Source: a bacterium (GTDB lineage: Bacteria > Caldisericota > Caldisericia > Cryosericales > Cryosericaceae). From it: 64,000 nt of DNA. Shown here piece by piece: positions 62,331-64,000 of this stretch (within the stretch, counting starts at the first letter, position 1; the number at the start of each line of letters is the position of its first letter). The DNA lies in contig JAJFTL010000022.1 in the NCBI GenBank assembly GCA_021373025.1, forward strand, positions 124,001 to 188,000. The letters are read 5' to 3'. The notes under the pieces are model-generated. The model saw only the letters and a program-made list of their open reading frames with translations, did not search any database and was not told the DNA's origin. The position numbers were made by a program, and so were the translations under genes.

Positions 62331-63245
62331 ATGGCATACGTGCTGAAGTTTTTTTCCGACTTGTTTGCAAATCTTACGCTGGCACGAGGTATTTCGATCG
62401 TAATTGACATTGCTGTCACATCTCTCCTTTTTTATGCGCTGCTCAAGCTGATTTCGAACACTCGTGCTCTTCAGTTGGCACAAGGTCTCGTGATCTACTA
62501 CCTGCTCGTGTACAGCGTAGAGTGGATAAGCCTCAAGGCGGGGTTACTTGCGCTTAACAGTGTATTCAGCTGGCTGCGCAGCTTCTCAACGACGTTTCTG
62601 CCTCTTTTGCTCGTCATGGTTTTCCAGCCGGAGCTCCGGCGCATGTTAGGCCGATTGGGGAGCAGTCGATTGGTTTCGTCTGATACGCGAAGCCAATTCC
62701 TGGATGTCCATGAGTGGGAAGATTCTGTGGATGAGATAGTAAAGAGTGTTAAGTATTTATCGATGAATCGTATCGGAGCCCTGATCTGTCTCCAACGGCA
62801 GACCGGTCTCGAAGATTACGTTGAGACGGGCGTGCGGCTCGATGCCCTTGTGAGAGCGGAGACGCTGTCAACGCTCTTTTATCCTAACAGCGCGCTCCAT
62901 GATGGTGGCGTGGTCATTGCGAATAATCGCATTGTGGCGGCACGATGCCTGTTTCCGCTTACTGCAAGCGTTGAATTGGAGAAGGGGCTTGGAACGCGAC
63001 ACCGTGCAGCCATCGGACTGACAGAGGAAACAGACGCGATTGTCGTCGTTGTGTCGGAACAGACGGGGGTCATTTCTCTTGCAGTGCGAGGAAAACTCAC
63101 TCGCTATCTCAGCCCTCTCGAACTCAGAGGAATGCTGCTGGTGATGACGAAGCCGATAGCCAATGAGCATAGGTTCAGCCTGGCCGGTCTTTTCCACAGA
63201 AGAAATCCAAAGAGACCGCAAGGGGGGGACGATGGCAAAGCGTAA
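62331..63245 (+). CDS. cdaA: Diadenylate cyclase CdaA
   Basis: Makes cyclic di-AMP from two ATP; 304 residues. Three membrane segments fill about residues 15-100, then the DAC domain: GALICLQRQTGLEDYVETG, LFYPNSALHDGGVVIANNRIVAARCLFPL and GLGTRHRAAIGLTEETDAIVVVVSEQTG. The RHR motif is intact, but the usual DGA is DGG here. CdaA normally pairs with CdaR/YbbR, which indeed overlaps its end by 14 bases. GlmM, the third member of the common cluster, is 60 kb away. Confidence 0.93.
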   Translation: MAYVLKFFSDLFANLTLARGISIVIDIAVTSLLFYALLKLISNTRALQLAQGLVIYYLLVYSVEWISLKAGLLALNSVFSWLRSFSTTFLPLLLVMVFQPELRRMLGRLGSSRLVSSDTRSQFLDVHEWEDSVDEIVKSVKYLSMNRIGALICLQRQTGLEDYVETGVRLDALVRAETLSTLFYPNSALHDGGVVIANNRIVAARCLFPLTASVELEKGLGTRHRAAIGLTEETDAIVVVVSEQTGVISLAVRGKLTRYLSPLELRGMLLVMTKPIANEHRFSLAGLFHRRNPKRPQGGDDGKA

Positions 63246-64000
63246 TATCGGGGCGGTGCTTTTCAATTCCAAGATTATCTCCGTGCTGTTAGCCGTTTTG
63301 CTGTGGATCTATGTCGTAGGGGTGAGAGGTCCGGAGACAACAAAATCCGTCGATGCACAGCTGGTCGCTGTAAATGTACCACAGGGATATGTTCTGACAG
63401 GACCGCTTCCTTCTGTTACCGTTTCGTTGCGGGGGCCAATGAATACATTGTGGAATATTACCAGTGAATACGTGACGCCCACAGTGGACTTGCGTGGGAG
63501 GACCGAAGGTGCTTTTATAGCGCCGGTGCAGGCCCAGGTCGTAGGACTCTCTGGCGTTACGGTTGAGTCTGTGGCTCCCAAGGATGTTAACATCATGCTT
63601 GAGCGGCTGGAGACAGTTGCCATTCCAGTGCACGTTGAGGTAAGCGGTGCGTTGTCCACAAGCTTAGTACTTGGGACCCTTCGCGTTGAGCCAGAGACGG
63701 TGGAGGTGTCCGGACCCAGCTCTCTCGTACGTCAGGTTAAGGAGGCAGCGTTAGTTGTTGCACTAGATAAGCTAGGCATGACGACCGGTGGAAACTTTAC
63801 TGTTGCAGCTGACGTCACAGCCTACGACGCCACAGGCAATGTTGTGAGTGGAGTCCTGGTCTCTCCTCATTCAGCGATTGCAGTTCTCCCCGTCTTGGAC
63901 GCTTCCGGCTTGAAGACCGTGCCAGTGGTGCCTGCAGTATCAGGGTATCCATTGAGAGGATACGCTGTGGCAAGTGCCTCATGCAGTCCGGCAGTCATTA
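63232..64000 (+). CDS. cdaR: YbbR/CdaR-family regulator (partial, runs off the window)
   Basis: The first 256 codons of an extracytoplasmic protein, starting at ATG 63232 after AGGGGGGGACG, inside the end of cdaA. One membrane segment is near residues 18-34 (IISVLLAVLLWIYVVGV), and then YbbR-type repeats (GPLPSVTVSLRGPMNTLWN, EPETVEVSGPSSLVRQV). The family binds and modulates CdaA. The frame is open to the last base. Confidence 0.88.
   Translation, partial: MAKRNIGAVLFNSKIISVLLAVLLWIYVVGVRGPETTKSVDAQLVAVNVPQGYVLTGPLPSVTVSLRGPMNTLWNITSEYVTPTVDLRGRTEGAFIAPVQAQVVGLSGVTVESVAPKDVNIMLERLETVAIPVHVEVSGALSTSLVLGTLRVEPETVEVSGPSSLVRQVKEAALVVALDKLGMTTGGNFTVAADVTAYDATGNVVSGVLVSPHSAIAVLPVLDASGLKTVPVVPAVSGYPLRGYAVASASCSPAVI

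Overview
The window is 64 kb of bacterial chromosome, almost entirely housekeeping genes, with moderate GC (about half by eye). Genes are dense and run on both strands, and stops and starts often overlap by 4-40 bases. The gene set includes RNase J, RNase HIII, a long Alu-type SRP RNA, CdaA/YbbR, Lgt, PdxS/PdxT, type III pantothenate kinase and a fused IspD-IspF. It points to a free-living, monoderm-like or deep-branching thermophile/anaerobe-type lineage. I cannot place the phylum from sequence alone; a Caldisericota/Cryosericota-like lineage is only a guess.

Layout. 0.1-4.4 kb: DUF4349 lipoprotein, glmM-glmS (amino-sugar precursor synthesis), tRNA-Arg(CCG). 4.5-8.1 kb: an island with a different look, right after that tRNA, holding two zinc-ribbon membrane proteins (one broken) and a small membrane protein. 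8.4-13.4 kb: topoisomerase III, a small membrane protein, an HD hydrolase and a MocR/LysN-type aminotransferase behind a three-site operator. 13.5-23.6 kb (minus strand): RecB-like Fe-S nuclease, coaE, polA, comEC, comEA, L,D-transpeptidase, tRNA-Leu, RNase J, lgt. 23.8-29 kb: rarA, AlaX editing protein, folD; then on minus birA and a protein that looks like a decayed dihydropteroate synthase. 29-37 kb: a 1200-residue double 5'-nucleotidase with central S-layer repeats, rnhC, ileS. 37-40 kb (minus): carotenoid oxygenase-ThiF pair, and tRNA-Arg(ACG)-tadA-tRNA-Ser(CGA). 40-52.3 kb (plus): a BaiN-like flavoprotein, pdxST, yebC, ruvCAB, tRNA-Ser(GCT), coaX, dusB, greA, lysS, radA, ispDF. 52.3-61.5 kb (minus): SRP RNA, then lplA, two SurA-like proteins, an unknown 558-residue protein, a deoxynucleoside kinase, an R3H ATPase, tmk and a PEGA protein, mostly overlapping. 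61.6-64 kb: a methyltransferase, cdaA, and ybbR running off the end.

The strongest unexpected signal is regulatory. At least seven genes (glmM, polA, rnj, rarA, rnhC, the carotenoid oxygenase, lplA) have a sigma70-type promoter whose -10 box ends six or seven bases before the ATG, and none of them needs a Shine-Dalgarno site at the usual distance. Three more (ykuD, the methyltransferase, the BaiN-like gene) have nine or ten bases. This predicts that leaderless mRNA is a standard mode of expression here. The second is functional linkage: tRNA-Arg(ACG), the substrate whose A34 TadA deaminates to inosine, sits 8 bases upstream of tadA on the same strand, and the end of tadA overlaps tRNA-Ser(CGA). 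Others are the degenerate DHPS-like protein, the S-layer double nucleotidase, the carotenoid oxygenase-E1 pair and the tRNA-flanked island. I saw no CRISPR array, prophage, transposase or recognisable defence system.
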